In this document: in pieces, positions 37,733 to 46,244 of the stretch
How the letters are laid out: each line of letters opens with the position of its first letter
Position numbering within the stretch: position 1 is the first letter of the stretch
Assembly: GCF_052161655.1 (NCBI RefSeq)
Contig: NZ_CP197418.1
Coordinates: 8,742,001 to 8,806,000 of the forward strand
Reading direction: 5' to 3'
From: Novipirellula sp052161655
Lineage (GTDB): Bacteria; Planctomycetota; Planctomycetia; Pirellulales; Pirellulaceae
Length of the DNA: 64,000 bases
Notes under the pieces: generated by a model
What the model was told of the DNA's origin: nothing
Database searches by the model: none
The model's input: only the letters and a program-made list of their open reading frames with translations
Program-made: the position numbers and the translations under genes

Positions 37733-38842
37733 CTACAGCTTATTCAGCAGATCGCGATAGAGATTTCGGTAACGATCGACCATCGTCGGAATTGAAAAAT
37801 CGATGCGAGCCCTAGCTTGGTTCTGAAGTCCAAGTTCGTGGGCAAAATCGGCATCATCCAGAAAACGCACGACTCGCTTGGCCATCGTTTGCGCATCGCC
37901 CGAGTCGAACAATTGGTCGTCCGCTGCGTGAGCCAACAACGCACTGGATCCTTCGACGTTGCTGCAGACGACCGGCAAACCGGCCGCCATCGCTTCAAGC
38001 ACCACATTGGGCATGCCCTCATAACGACTGGGCAGCACCAGCACGCGTGATGCTCGCATCCAGGCCGCAATATTGGGATGCCACGGCAGACGTTGGACTC
38101 GGTCATGGCCAACTTTCTGCGTCCAATCATCGATTTTCTTTGCAAGCGGCCCCTCGCCTATCAATAGCACGCGGCGATTCGAACCCGCCGGCGCCAGCGT
38201 ATCGACTTGTTCTTGAATCAGTTCGAGTCCTTTTTGCGGGTGCATCCGCCCCACAAATAGAGTCACCACGCTGTCGTCGTCCCAACCGATTGTGTGCAAT
38301 GCGACGGGATGAGCAGTCGAAAATGCAGGCACGTCCACTGCGTTGGGAATAACCGAGGTTCGCTCGGCTTGAGTCCCCAAATACTGGTGCGAAAACAGCT
38401 TTACTTCTTCGCTGACACAGACGACATGATCCATCTTCTTAATCAGTCGCCGTTCGATTTGGCAGCGGATTCGATTCGCCTCGGCGACGCGAATGCCTCC
38501 CACACAGACCTTCACTCCCGCGTCTTTCGCAGCCAACGTCCCGATCACATTGGCATGAAACAAAAAGGTCTGTACGAGTGATGGCTGAAACGATCGTAGC
38601 AACTTGGCCAATTCGCGGTGGGCCCGCATGAAGTGCCATGCCGAGTCGAGGTTCAGATAGGTGACCGAGATGCCATGCGAAGAAAGGCGTTCGGCGAAGA
38701 TCGCTTTTTGCGGTAGCGGTGGCGAGCCAAAACTATAGACACGCACGTCGTCGCCGTTGTCGGCGAGTCCAATCGCAATCTCGGACAAGCACCGTTCGGC
38801 GCCGCCGGGATTCAATTCGGTAATGACAAGGGCGATTCGCAT
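37733..38842 (-). CDS. Glycosyltransferase family 4 protein
   Basis: 369 residues with a GT-B fold. The N-terminal acceptor domain begins MRIALVITELNPGGAERCLSEIA. The donor domain has VIPNAVDVPAF, LFVGRMHPQKGLELI and the EX7E motif in YEGMPNVVLEAMAAGLPVV. It would transfer a sugar from a nucleotide-sugar to a cell-surface glycan or lipid; substrate unknown. It starts 20 bases downstream of the rsmE stop on the same strand, so the two are probably co-transcribed although their functions are unrelated. Confidence 0.93.
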   Translation of the reverse strand: MRIALVITELNPGGAERCLSEIAIGLADNGDDVRVYSFGSPPLPQKAIFAERLSSHGISVTYLNLDSAWHFMRAHRELAKLLRSFQPSLVQTFLFHANVIGTLAAKDAGVKVCVGGIRVAEANRIRCQIERRLIKKMDHVVCVSEEVKLFSHQYLGTQAERTSVIPNAVDVPAFSTAHPVALHTIGWDDDSVVTLFVGRMHPQKGLELIQEQVDTLAPAGSNRRVLLIGEGPLAKKIDDWTQKVGHDRVQRLPWHPNIAAWMRASRVLVLPSRYEGMPNVVLEAMAAGLPVVCSNVEGSSALLAHAADDQLFDSGDAQTMAKRVVRFLDDADFAHELGLQNQARARIDFSIPTMVDRYRNLYRDLLNKL

Positions 38843-38862
38843 CCGACCAATATAAACGTGGC

Positions 38863-39573
38863 TTACAGCATGCGAGCGGCAATCACGACCGCGGCAGTTT
38901 CAATTCGATAAATTCGATTTCCAAGTGGCAGGCACTGGAATCCATGTTGCATTGCCAAGGCGACTTCGTCCTCGGTCCATCCGCCCTCGGGACCCACCGC
39001 GACCACACTTTTGGCTGTTTTGCCATTGCCGGTGCTCATTGCGGCCGACTCCGTTTCGTCCACTGGATGGGCAATCCATCTCGACTGATCTCGTTCCGCC
39101 GCTTCGAGAAGGAATTTTTCGGTGGTAAGCGTGTCTTGGATTTCCATCAAATGGTTGCGGCCGGATTGTTTGCAAGCTTCGATCACGGTCCGCCTCAGTT
39201 TTTCCAGTAGCGAAGCCGATGGTTCACGCTGGGTCCGTGCAGCCACGATCGGTGTTAACGTTTTCACTCCGATTTCGGTCAAGCGTTCGACCAGATCGCG
39301 GCAACGATCGGGTTTCGGTAGAGCCACGCCCAAGTGCAGTGACACCTGGGGCTCACGATCCGGATGGGTGGTGGGCTGGGTGCTGCAAAAACACTCACGC
39401 CGGGTGATCGAGTCGATGACGGCCTCGGCCTCGCTTCCCTTGCCATCAAACAGCGTGATGGATTCGCCGATTTTGACTCGCATCACCCGGATGGCATGCT
39501 GGGCCTCGGCGTCGACCAGGACGATGTTGCCCCCGTTGGAGGGCAGGTTAGAACAATAATAACGACGAGTCAT
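38863..39573 (-). CDS. rsmE: 16S rRNA m3U1498 methyltransferase
   Basis: Methylates N3 of U1498 in 16S rRNA. About 236 residues from ATG 39573 (MTRRYYCSNLPSNGG); the frame extends to 39741 but RsmE proteins begin at this R-x-Y/F motif. An N-terminal PUA-like domain (AQHAIRVMRVKIGESITLFDGKG) precedes the SPOUT-fold domain with VGPEGGWTEDEVALA and LPLGNRIYRIETAAV, the knot and SAM site. Precedes the glycosyltransferase gene. Confidence 0.95.
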   Translation of the reverse strand: MTRRYYCSNLPSNGGNIVLVDAEAQHAIRVMRVKIGESITLFDGKGSEAEAVIDSITRRECFCSTQPTTHPDREPQVSLHLGVALPKPDRCRDLVERLTEIGVKTLTPIVAARTQREPSASLLEKLRRTVIEACKQSGRNHLMEIQDTLTTEKFLLEAAERDQSRWIAHPVDETESAAMSTGNGKTAKSVVAVGPEGGWTEDEVALAMQHGFQCLPLGNRIYRIETAAVVIAARML

Positions 39574-39760
39574 TGTGGAATCGGGGGAGCGTGGCGAATA
39601 CGCGAGTCGGTGACCCAGGCAGGCTGAAGGATCGATCAATGCAGTGCCGATAATACACGTAATGACGATCGACGTCTGGGTGGTGTCGTCTGGAGGAGGT
39701 TCCCACAGCGAATCTCCCCTTTGAAATAGATGGCCAGCCAATCGAGAAGGATTTTACGCA

Positions 39761-40558
39761 ATGACTGACGTCCTCAAATATTGGCGTCTTTCGGCCCTGC
39801 CGTTTTCGGAATCCCCGGGCCAATGGTTCTTTGCCGGCTCGGCACAAAAATCCGCCTTAGCTCAAATCGCCCAGTCGTTAGCGGTTCACTCGCGGTGCGT
39901 GATCGTTCAAAGCGAACCACGTTGCGGCGTTTCCACCTTACTGCATCAATTGGTGGCCAGTCGCGGGATGGGAGATCTGGCGACTCAGTGCGTCATGACC
40001 GACGCGTCGCGTACGCTGGATGCTTCATCGACAATCCGCCAACTGACGCGTGGATTGGGGATCGACAACGAAACGGCGGTGCGTCGGCATCGCCCTGCGG
40101 ATACGCGAGAGTTGCAACATGCGATCGAGTTCCTCGCCCGCCAGCAGGTGCACACCGTGTGGTTAGTCGACGGGGTTACCACAGCAGTGTTGTCGGTACT
40201 GAAATCGATGTCCAATTGCGAGCACATTTCGTTGGTGTTGGCGGCAACCGCAACGCAAGTCAAGCGATTACCCGCCGTAAGAACATCACACTTCCGGACC
40301 GTTAAATTGGGCCGTTTTACAGCCGAGGATACCGATCGTTTTCTTTCGCAATCGGTGACGCGAGTCGGTGGACGCCAGTCGCTGTTTCATCCCCGCGCCG
40401 TGGATCAATTACATGCTTACAGCGGAGGTCGCGTCGGCGTTTTAACACAGCTCGCTGCGTCATCGCTTGTCCATGCTGCACGCCAGCGTCAGGAACAAGT
40501 CATGCCGAATATTATCGCCCACGTCGCCGCAGAGTCGACCTCGCGTCGTGCCGCCTAG
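39761..40558 (+). CDS. ExeA/GspA-like protein with degenerate ATPase motifs
   Basis: 265 residues arranged like the AAA domain of ExeA/GspA-type ATPases. The start YWRLSALPFSESPGQWFFAG matches the family opening (YxLxxxPFxxxPdxxFfy). The Walker A position reads SEPRCGVSTLL, lacking the GK(S/T) lysine, and the Walker B position reads VWLVDGV, lacking the DE pair. The later part (LGRFTAEDTDRFLSQSV, FHPRAVDQLHAYSGGRVGVLTQLA) matches the sensor 2/lid region. The protein probably neither binds nor hydrolyses ATP normally. Divergent from rsmE; no type II secretion genes nearby. Confidence 0.75.
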   Translation: MTDVLKYWRLSALPFSESPGQWFFAGSAQKSALAQIAQSLAVHSRCVIVQSEPRCGVSTLLHQLVASRGMGDLATQCVMTDASRTLDASSTIRQLTRGLGIDNETAVRRHRPADTRELQHAIEFLARQQVHTVWLVDGVTTAVLSVLKSMSNCEHISLVLAATATQVKRLPAVRTSHFRTVKLGRFTAEDTDRFLSQSVTRVGGRQSLFHPRAVDQLHAYSGGRVGVLTQLAASSLVHAARQRQEQVMPNIIAHVAAESTSRRAA

Positions 40559-40573
40559 ATTCGTCGTAGAATT

Positions 40574-40755
40574 CACCCTCCCGCTGGGAGGGTCGGCCGC
40601 GATAGCGGTCGGGGAGGGCTGGTTGCACGGAGCTTGCACGGTCTATTTCTAACACTGCGAGCGACAAAGTAGGCCGGATCGCAGCGGAGCGGAAATCCGG
40701 CATTGCGGCGGCAACGAAGTTAAGGTCACCTTCGGTCGCCGGATCTACGACTCGA
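40574..40755. repeat. Partial family D repeat followed by family E repeat
   Basis: 40574-40660: ACCCTCCCGCTGGGAGGGT hairpin and CTAACACTGCGAG, as in the 8407-8740 units. 40668-40755: AGGCCGGATCGCAGCGG and TAAGGTCACCTTCGGTCG blocks, shared with 43030-43138. Lies between convergent genes. Confidence 0.7.
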
Positions 40756-40760
40756 CGACT

Positions 40761-41813
40761 CTAATTTTGCGAGCGATTCAAATACAGTGTCTCGCAGCGG
40801 TCAATTTTGTTTGCCCGCGCCAGCCAATCCAACTCGGTGCTGACGTGCTGCCGATTACGTCGGTTTAAGTCTTCGCACATTTGCTGGACGATCCATTGCT
40901 TCTCGATATTCTCTAAAGGATGCAATAAGACAAACAAATTATGGGCGACTTTTTCATCGGGTGCCGTGCTTCGTAGCTGTCGTTCATAACCGACCGTCAA
41001 GTCGATCAAGCGTGCAACAGTGCATTCGTTCCGGAGAAATTTCCGTACAAATTGAGCTCGTTCTAAATCGCGAACAGGAAAGCCGGGGCCCCTGAGGATC
41101 CCCGTGAATGCGTCAGGCGTTCCATTTACAGAAACCAATCCTCCGTGAACATCCGTTGTCAATCGCAACAAGTCGTTCTCTAACGTCGGCACGCCACGAA
41201 TCTCGCCGTCAGAAAGAAAGTCGTCCGCAATTGGCACTCGCACTTGTCTACCGATGATTCGATTTTTGGCAGGTCGCACGTCTGGTTTCCCATTCAATGG
41301 CATGTTCCTACCATCTTGGATGCAGAGGGTGAAATCTGCGACCAGAAAACCGCTCAGGGGATTTTCACGAGGTTGCATTCCCCTACCATCCCAGACGGTT
41401 CGACGCCGAACCGACAAACCTGCGGCAAACATCGACTGCAAGCTGGTGATACGCACGAGCATCACGTGCGAATAGCAAGTGCCTGGGATCAACCGTAGAT
41501 CAGGTTCATGCTCTTTAAAATCGCTCTCCACATCGATATCATCCCAAATGATTTCGGCCGGTGGTCCAATGGAGTTCACCTCATACGATGAGCCCACGCT
41601 CATCCTCAGATCGCGTTGCCAACGGATGGGACGAATGATCACTTCTTCCGAGGCTCGAATGGTAAATTTCACGATCGCAACGTCACTCAAGTAAAGTGGT
41701 TGCCGAGCAAAATCGATTTGTATGTCAACCGCATTGAGATTGTTTGCCTTAGATTCGTTGCAGAATGCAACCCAAAAACAAAGTACCATGACAAGAAATG
41801 CGGACCGGTTCAT
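40761..41813 (-). CDS. Exported protein, unknown function (pair member 2)
   Basis: 350 residues with a signal peptide (MNRSAFLVMVLCFWVAFC...SKA). A beta-rich N-terminal domain (VDIQIDFARQPLYLSDVAIVKFTI, IPGTCYSHVMLVRITSL) is followed by a helical C-terminal region (NLFVLLHPLENIEKQWIVQQM, RRNRQHVSTELDWLAR). Same plan as the upstream gene (41817-42797), from which it is separated by 3 bases: beta domain, then a helical tail ending in a short Leu/Tyr-rich motif. I infer an ancient tandem duplication. No known domain recognised. Confidence 0.7.
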   Translation of the reverse strand: MNRSAFLVMVLCFWVAFCNESKANNLNAVDIQIDFARQPLYLSDVAIVKFTIRASEEVIIRPIRWQRDLRMSVGSSYEVNSIGPPAEIIWDDIDVESDFKEHEPDLRLIPGTCYSHVMLVRITSLQSMFAAGLSVRRRTVWDGRGMQPRENPLSGFLVADFTLCIQDGRNMPLNGKPDVRPAKNRIIGRQVRVPIADDFLSDGEIRGVPTLENDLLRLTTDVHGGLVSVNGTPDAFTGILRGPGFPVRDLERAQFVRKFLRNECTVARLIDLTVGYERQLRSTAPDEKVAHNLFVLLHPLENIEKQWIVQQMCEDLNRRNRQHVSTELDWLARANKIDRCETLYLNRSQN

Positions 41814-41816
41814 GCT

Positions 41817-42797
41817 TCAATTCTTGAACAAGAGTAGTTTTGGATCGAGCGTTTTCTGGTAGTGCACGTAAAGTTGCGTCTTTTGCTTTGCCGTCAAGTT
41901 TCGTCGGATCTCCTCGATTAATTTCGGACGTATCCAATCTCGCTCAACGGGGGAGCTTGAAGCGATAGACGACTCAACGAATTCGCCGAGTCGACGGACG
42001 TCAAACTCATCAACGCAGCAAACGCCGGCCTGTTGAATGACTTGATGCAAACGCACAAGCGTTGAAGTTTCATTGAGTTCAGCTTCCAGCAATTCTCTCC
42101 ACCTTTTTTCGTGCGTCCCCCGACCGTCGATCGATTCCAAGCTCAATATCCCCGTCTGGGCTTGGCCTTTAAAATTGCCTTTCCGCCTACCGCCGGCCAG
42201 AAACGTGTCTCCATGGATCTCTGTAAGCAAAGCATCTTTACGATCATGGTCTCGTGCAAGAAACCCAGCAAATGAAACCCTTTTGCGTTCACCCAATATC
42301 AGCACCTCTGCATTGGCATCATTCGCACCGGCATCCCGGTCGACTCGTTTCAAACGCACGTACAAATCAAGGTCGCATTCTTCCAAGTGAACATCCCCAG
42401 TTGTGAAAACGGGGATCGTTGTTACCAGGACCGTGACGGACGTCGTTTCACCTGGCACAATTGCCTTGTTGACGTCGTCTGGAAATCGACAGGCGAGTTC
42501 GGAGGCCACTTGCGATGGCACAATTTCAACATCGCCACCAATGGCCATTCCCAACCAGTTATCCAAAGCAAACTCAGGAATGGAAAACTGATTCTTTGTT
42601 CCATTGGTGATCTTTAGATTGACCAAAAAAACATCGCCAGGGATCAGCTGTTCGCGGCTGAGAGAAAACGTGACCACCGGTTTCGAAACCGGTTCATCCG
42701 CCATCACTGGCGAAACAAAAAAAGCAAACAGGAAAATGGGAAAACACGATCGATGACAAACCGCCGGGTACCTTGCTGAAAAGATTTGCAAACGCAT
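41817..42797 (-). CDS. Exported protein, unknown function (pair member 1)
   Basis: 326 residues from ATG 42797 (MRLQIFSARYPAV); the TTG at 42806 is an alternative. The hydrophobic segment FPIFLFAFFVSPVMA is a signal peptide. The N-terminal beta-domain (VVTFSLSREQLIPGDVFLVN, KITNGTKNQFSIPEFALDNW) resembles intracellular-adhesin-like or BACON/Ig-like folds that govern protein-quality factors, but this is uncertain. A helical C-terminal end (RDWIRPKLIEEIRRNLTAK, QKTQLYVHYQKTLDPKLLLF) follows. The next gene starts 3 bases after its stop, so the two form one transcript. Confidence 0.7.
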   Translation of the reverse strand: MRLQIFSARYPAVCHRSCFPIFLFAFFVSPVMADEPVSKPVVTFSLSREQLIPGDVFLVNLKITNGTKNQFSIPEFALDNWLGMAIGGDVEIVPSQVASELACRFPDDVNKAIVPGETTSVTVLVTTIPVFTTGDVHLEECDLDLYVRLKRVDRDAGANDANAEVLILGERKRVSFAGFLARDHDRKDALLTEIHGDTFLAGGRRKGNFKGQAQTGILSLESIDGRGTHEKRWRELLEAELNETSTLVRLHQVIQQAGVCCVDEFDVRRLGEFVESSIASSSPVERDWIRPKLIEEIRRNLTAKQKTQLYVHYQKTLDPKLLLFKN

Positions 42798-43203
42798 GGG
42801 AGCCAACCTGCTGAATGAAGGTACTCGTCATTCATGAATCTCCACATCGAGATGGAGTCGTCAATCAATCGTCTGAAATACGATTGTAGACAATTCCGAG
42901 TTGGCCGGGGCATTTATGACGAGCTGGGGAATCCGATTCAACGTGTTACTCTCGGTAGCGTCTGCCGTATAGAAACCAGTATCGAGCAAGCAGTTGTCAC
43001 ATACAAGTCTCTGGTGAGTGGGTGGGATCCCAAAAAACTGCAGGCCGGATCGCAGCGGCAACGAACATAAGGTCACCTTCGGTCGCCGGATCGGCGTCGC
43101 TTTTTCGTGACTTGGTCCGGCCTGCGGCGCTACACTCGCTTTGACGAACAAATGGGATGCACGCCAACGGATTGGAAAGCCGAGCGACAATAGTAGGACC
43201 AGA
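42798..43203. repeat. Intergenic region with family E repeat
   Basis: 43030-43138 carries AGGCCGGATCGCAGCGG, TAAGGTCACCTTCGGTCGCC and a closing GGTCCGGCCTGCGGCGCTAC; its first and last parts can pair (GCAGGCCGGA with TCCGGCCTGC). The copy at 40668-40755 shares the blocks. The rest (42798-43029) holds no gene I can support. Confidence 0.65.
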
Positions 43204-44550
43204 TTAACCTTCGATTCGATAGAGAGCCTTGTCGGTTCTCAGGATCAACGCGTTGTCGACGACGGCGGGCGAGGCCATGATTTGGCCATCTACCTCGTTC
43301 TCGGCCACGATCTTGCCTTCGCTGCCGGGTTGGATCAATGTGACTTTGCCCTCGTGGGATCCGATCAGCAAATGACCGCCGACCAACACGGGCGACGCCG
43401 AGTACTTGCCGCCAATTCGCTGCTTCCAAACTTCCTCGCCGTTCTTCACATCAAAACAACTGGCCACGCCGCTGTCTTCGATCACATACAGCAACCCGTC
43501 GTGCAGAACCGGTGACGGTTTGGCGGGGATACCTTTTTTTACTTGCCACAAAATATGCGAGTCGGTCACGTCGCCGGATCCCTCGACGTTCACCGCAATC
43601 AACATCGGCTTGCCAAATCCGGTACAGAAATAAACGACACCGTCGCCATAGACTGGACGCGGGACCACCGAAAATCCTTTGCCGTGATAGACCTTCCAAA
43701 TTTCGCTGCCGTCGCTGGGGTTGTAGGCCACAATCCACTGTGATCCCATGCAAATCAATTGCTCGCGGCCTTGTTTGTCCGTGATCGCAATCGGCGTACT
43801 GTACGACTTTTTCATCTCGCCACTGGGAGCTTCCAATTCAGGTCGGTCGGTTTCCCACGACGTTTCGCCCGTCGCTTTGTCCAGTGCCGTAACGTATTGG
43901 CGATCCATTCCGTCTTGAATCAGCACGAGGCGATCGCGGAAGATGAACGGAGAACTGCCGGGACCGACCCCGTGTTCAAGTGGCAGTGTGCGGTTCCAAA
44001 CAATCTGGCGATTGGTTCGGTCGACGCAAAACGTCCCAAATGTTCCAAAGTGGCAATAGATATGCTCGCCATCAATCACCGGAGTGGGCGAGGCGTAACT
44101 GTTGAGCGAATGAATCGCATCGGGAGCCTCAATCTCAGCGAGGTCAATCGTGTGCAGCAGTTTGCCCGACGCGAAATCCACCGCCAACAGTTTCAACGAG
44201 ATCGACTTTGCGATCGCAACTTCTTTATATTTCTTTGCCTCGACCTCTTTCTGTTTCAGTAGTGCGATTCGTTCATCGTCGTTGGGCATATTCTCGATCG
44301 CGGTGGTCAACCAAATCGTTCCATCGGCGATCACGGGGGACGACCACGCTTTTCCAGGAAGCTCCGTCTTCCAAGTGACGTTTTCCGTTTCACTGAAGTG
44401 CAGCGGAATCGATTGGCCCGCGACGATGCCGTCACCGGAAATCCCACGGAATTGTGGCCAAGGTGACTCGGCAAATGCCGATGTCAAATGCGTCGAAGTG
44501 ATCAAGGCAATGGCAAGCATGCCATGCGAGGCGGGAAAGCGGAGCGTCAT
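43204..44550 (-). CDS. Exported PQQ-type beta-propeller protein
   Basis: 448 residues with a signal peptide (MLAIALITSTHLTSAFA) and mature start SPWPQFRG. Blade-type repeats run through the protein: LLAVDFASGKLLHTIDL, CVDRTNRQIVWNRTLPL, TALDKATGETSWETDR, VAYNPSDGSEIWKVYHG, SCFDVKNGEEVWKQRIG. It resembles the 26423-27766 product in plan but differs by an insert (LKQKEVEAKKYKEVAIAKS) in the second blade. Role unknown; such propellers are abundant in planctomycetes and often sit near sugar-degradation genes, as here. Confidence 0.9.
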   Translation of the reverse strand: MTLRFPASHGMLAIALITSTHLTSAFAESPWPQFRGISGDGIVAGQSIPLHFSETENVTWKTELPGKAWSSPVIADGTIWLTTAIENMPNDDERIALLKQKEVEAKKYKEVAIAKSISLKLLAVDFASGKLLHTIDLAEIEAPDAIHSLNSYASPTPVIDGEHIYCHFGTFGTFCVDRTNRQIVWNRTLPLEHGVGPGSSPFIFRDRLVLIQDGMDRQYVTALDKATGETSWETDRPELEAPSGEMKKSYSTPIAITDKQGREQLICMGSQWIVAYNPSDGSEIWKVYHGKGFSVVPRPVYGDGVVYFCTGFGKPMLIAVNVEGSGDVTDSHILWQVKKGIPAKPSPVLHDGLLYVIEDSGVASCFDVKNGEEVWKQRIGGKYSASPVLVGGHLLIGSHEGKVTLIQPGSEGKIVAENEVDGQIMASPAVVDNALILRTDKALYRIEG

Positions 44551-44576
44551 CGGTGAGGTCTGCTCAAATGAGAGGG

Positions 44577-44726
44577 ATGTGGGATAGGCTTCCAGCCTGT
44601 CGAGGCAGAAAGGGCTTTTCGTTGCGAAAAATCGCCAAGAGTTTCGGGGTGGGGGCGTGGCGGACGAAAGTCTTCGCGACTTTCGCTACGTGGGATGCAA
44701 TGACAGGCTGGAAGCCTATCCCACAT
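44577..44726. repeat. Inverted-repeat element (family F), 150 bases
   Basis: A perfect 25-base inverted repeat, 44577-44601 against 44702-44726 (arms contain GGGATAGGCTTCCAGCC), encloses about 100 bases. Inside lies the hairpin CGAAAGTC-TTCGC-GACTTTCG (44667-44687). It has the size and layout of a small non-autonomous element, but no flanking target duplication is obvious. Related arm sequence at 19937-19976 and related hairpin at 15414-15434. Confidence 0.8.
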
Positions 44727-44762
44727 TATTGTAATAGGAATCGCGGGGGAGATGCAGCTGGC

Positions 44763-46085
44763 TCAGGCACGCAATCCTTGGGCTCGTCGCCAGGCCGACA
44801 ATTGCTTTTCGCGGCCCACTCGCTCGGTGATTGTGTCCCACTGTTTGGCCACTCGATCAAGTGCCGATTTTGCGTCGATTTTCCCGTCAATCGCCTCGAT
44901 GACCGCAGAATCGAGCACGCTGTAGTATTCGCCTGCACTGAACAGTTGTAGCGGCGGCAGCGTTACCGGCGTCCGTAGCCGCTGAGTCAACCAGCTCTCA
45001 TAGGCACTTTGGCGACGCGGTTCGGCCGCGATTTCGGACTGTACCATCGCTCGGGTCGTAGTCACGCCCGAGACTTGCCGGCGGATCGACTCGCTGCCAT
45101 CACCGCCGGTGATCCAATCCATCAGCCGTTTCGAGACGGCACTTTGTCGGCACATCGCCGAAAGCGAAATGACGGGAGAATAGGGGTCCAAGAGCAGGCG
45201 ATTTTTGTCGTCGGTGCCCGGCAAATTACTGACGCTGACCTCGGATTCGTCGGTCGAATTGTTCTTCGCAAAACCGATCCCGCCCATCAATTCCCCGCTC
45301 TGGATCGATGACCAAATCTCAGTGGGGGATTGTCGGGTGGTGGGATAATGTGCTGCGGTTTTGATCATCTGCTGTAACGCATCGACATAGGCTTCCTCGT
45401 TAACCGTGGGCTTTAAATCATTGCGACTAAACAGCCAGCCTCGGGAAATGCTCGACGCGGCTCGCCACAAGAACATGGATGCTGCCCAGCCTGCGGAGAG
45501 CGGTTCATTCGCTTTGCCGTTTAAATCTTTGCTGACCCAGCGGTCGTAGTCATCCCAGGACGATAGCAGCGGGACCTCGGCGGTGCTCAGCAATGCCGGT
45601 TGGTTGGCGCCCATCGGCATGGCAACAAATTCGTCGGCGTAGCGAGCGGCCCCGTTGCGAACCGCCGAGTAGAGTTCGCCCGTTTCGGCTTGCATCGCGT
45701 CGAATTGTTCTTCGTTAATCGCGACGATGGCTTCGGCATGAACCATTTCCGGAACCGCCAACAGCGGATAGATGACCAGATCGCTTTTGCCCGTTTCGGC
45801 AATCAACCGATCCATCGCCTGGCGTTCTGCGTCGCCGCGAGGCAGCGAAATCGTGGTGATTACGAGGGGTTGTTCATCGATCGAGGACCAAGATCGCGAG
45901 ACAATATCGGCCTCTTCGGACGTTCCGACCATTGCGATGCGGATCGGGACGTCACTGCGAGACGCGGTCGGCTGGGATTCGGTCTCGGGACGCGACGTAC
46001 AGCCGGGCAATGTCAGTACAGCTCCGGTTGCCGTCGCGAGTAGCTGGCGTCGATTCAGTTTGATCACGTGTCGAGATTCAGCCAC
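44763..46085 (-). CDS. Solute-binding-protein-like lipoprotein
   Basis: 440 residues from a GTG. A twin-arginine-like, lipobox-ended signal (LNRRQLLATATGAVLTLPGC) precedes a domain reminiscent of ABC sugar-binding proteins (cluster B): VPIRIAMVGTSEEADIVSRSW, SDLVIYPLLAVPEMV, FVAMPMGANQPALL, IWSSIQSGELMGGIGFAKN. No permease or ATPase gene accompanies it, so it may act with a transporter elsewhere or as a sensor. It is divergent from xylulokinase, which hints at a sugar ligand. Confidence 0.8.
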   Translation of the reverse strand: MAESRHVIKLNRRQLLATATGAVLTLPGCTSRPETESQPTASRSDVPIRIAMVGTSEEADIVSRSWSSIDEQPLVITTISLPRGDAERQAMDRLIAETGKSDLVIYPLLAVPEMVHAEAIVAINEEQFDAMQAETGELYSAVRNGAARYADEFVAMPMGANQPALLSTAEVPLLSSWDDYDRWVSKDLNGKANEPLSAGWAASMFLWRAASSISRGWLFSRNDLKPTVNEEAYVDALQQMIKTAAHYPTTRQSPTEIWSSIQSGELMGGIGFAKNNSTDESEVSVSNLPGTDDKNRLLLDPYSPVISLSAMCRQSAVSKRLMDWITGGDGSESIRRQVSGVTTTRAMVQSEIAAEPRRQSAYESWLTQRLRTPVTLPPLQLFSAGEYYSVLDSAVIEAIDGKIDAKSALDRVAKQWDTITERVGREKQLSAWRRAQGLRA

Positions 46086-46179
46086 GGTGTTTACTTTGCG
46101 GGTTGATCGGGAAAACGAATGAGTCGAGAGAAACGCAAGATAGCAGAAGAATTCGGTCGAGGTCTGCCGTTTGGCTAAC

Positions 46180-46206
46180 GCCGTATACGCACTATATTAG
46201 GCAGCT
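46180..46206. repeat. Possible dispersed repeat upstream of xylulokinase
   Basis: GCCGTATACGCACTATATTAGGCAGCT resembles 33603-33625 (GCCGTACGCATAATTCGGCAGCT). It lies 38 bases before the xylB start and could equally be part of the promoter. Confidence 0.35.
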
Positions 46207-46244
46207 GTTCGAGACCGTTTTTGATACTTTTCTTTGGAATCCTC

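Noticed and set aside
42834..43190. Short frames on both strands (42834-43070 plus, 42861-43190 minus)
   Set aside because: They run through a dispersed repeat and have no coherent protein features.
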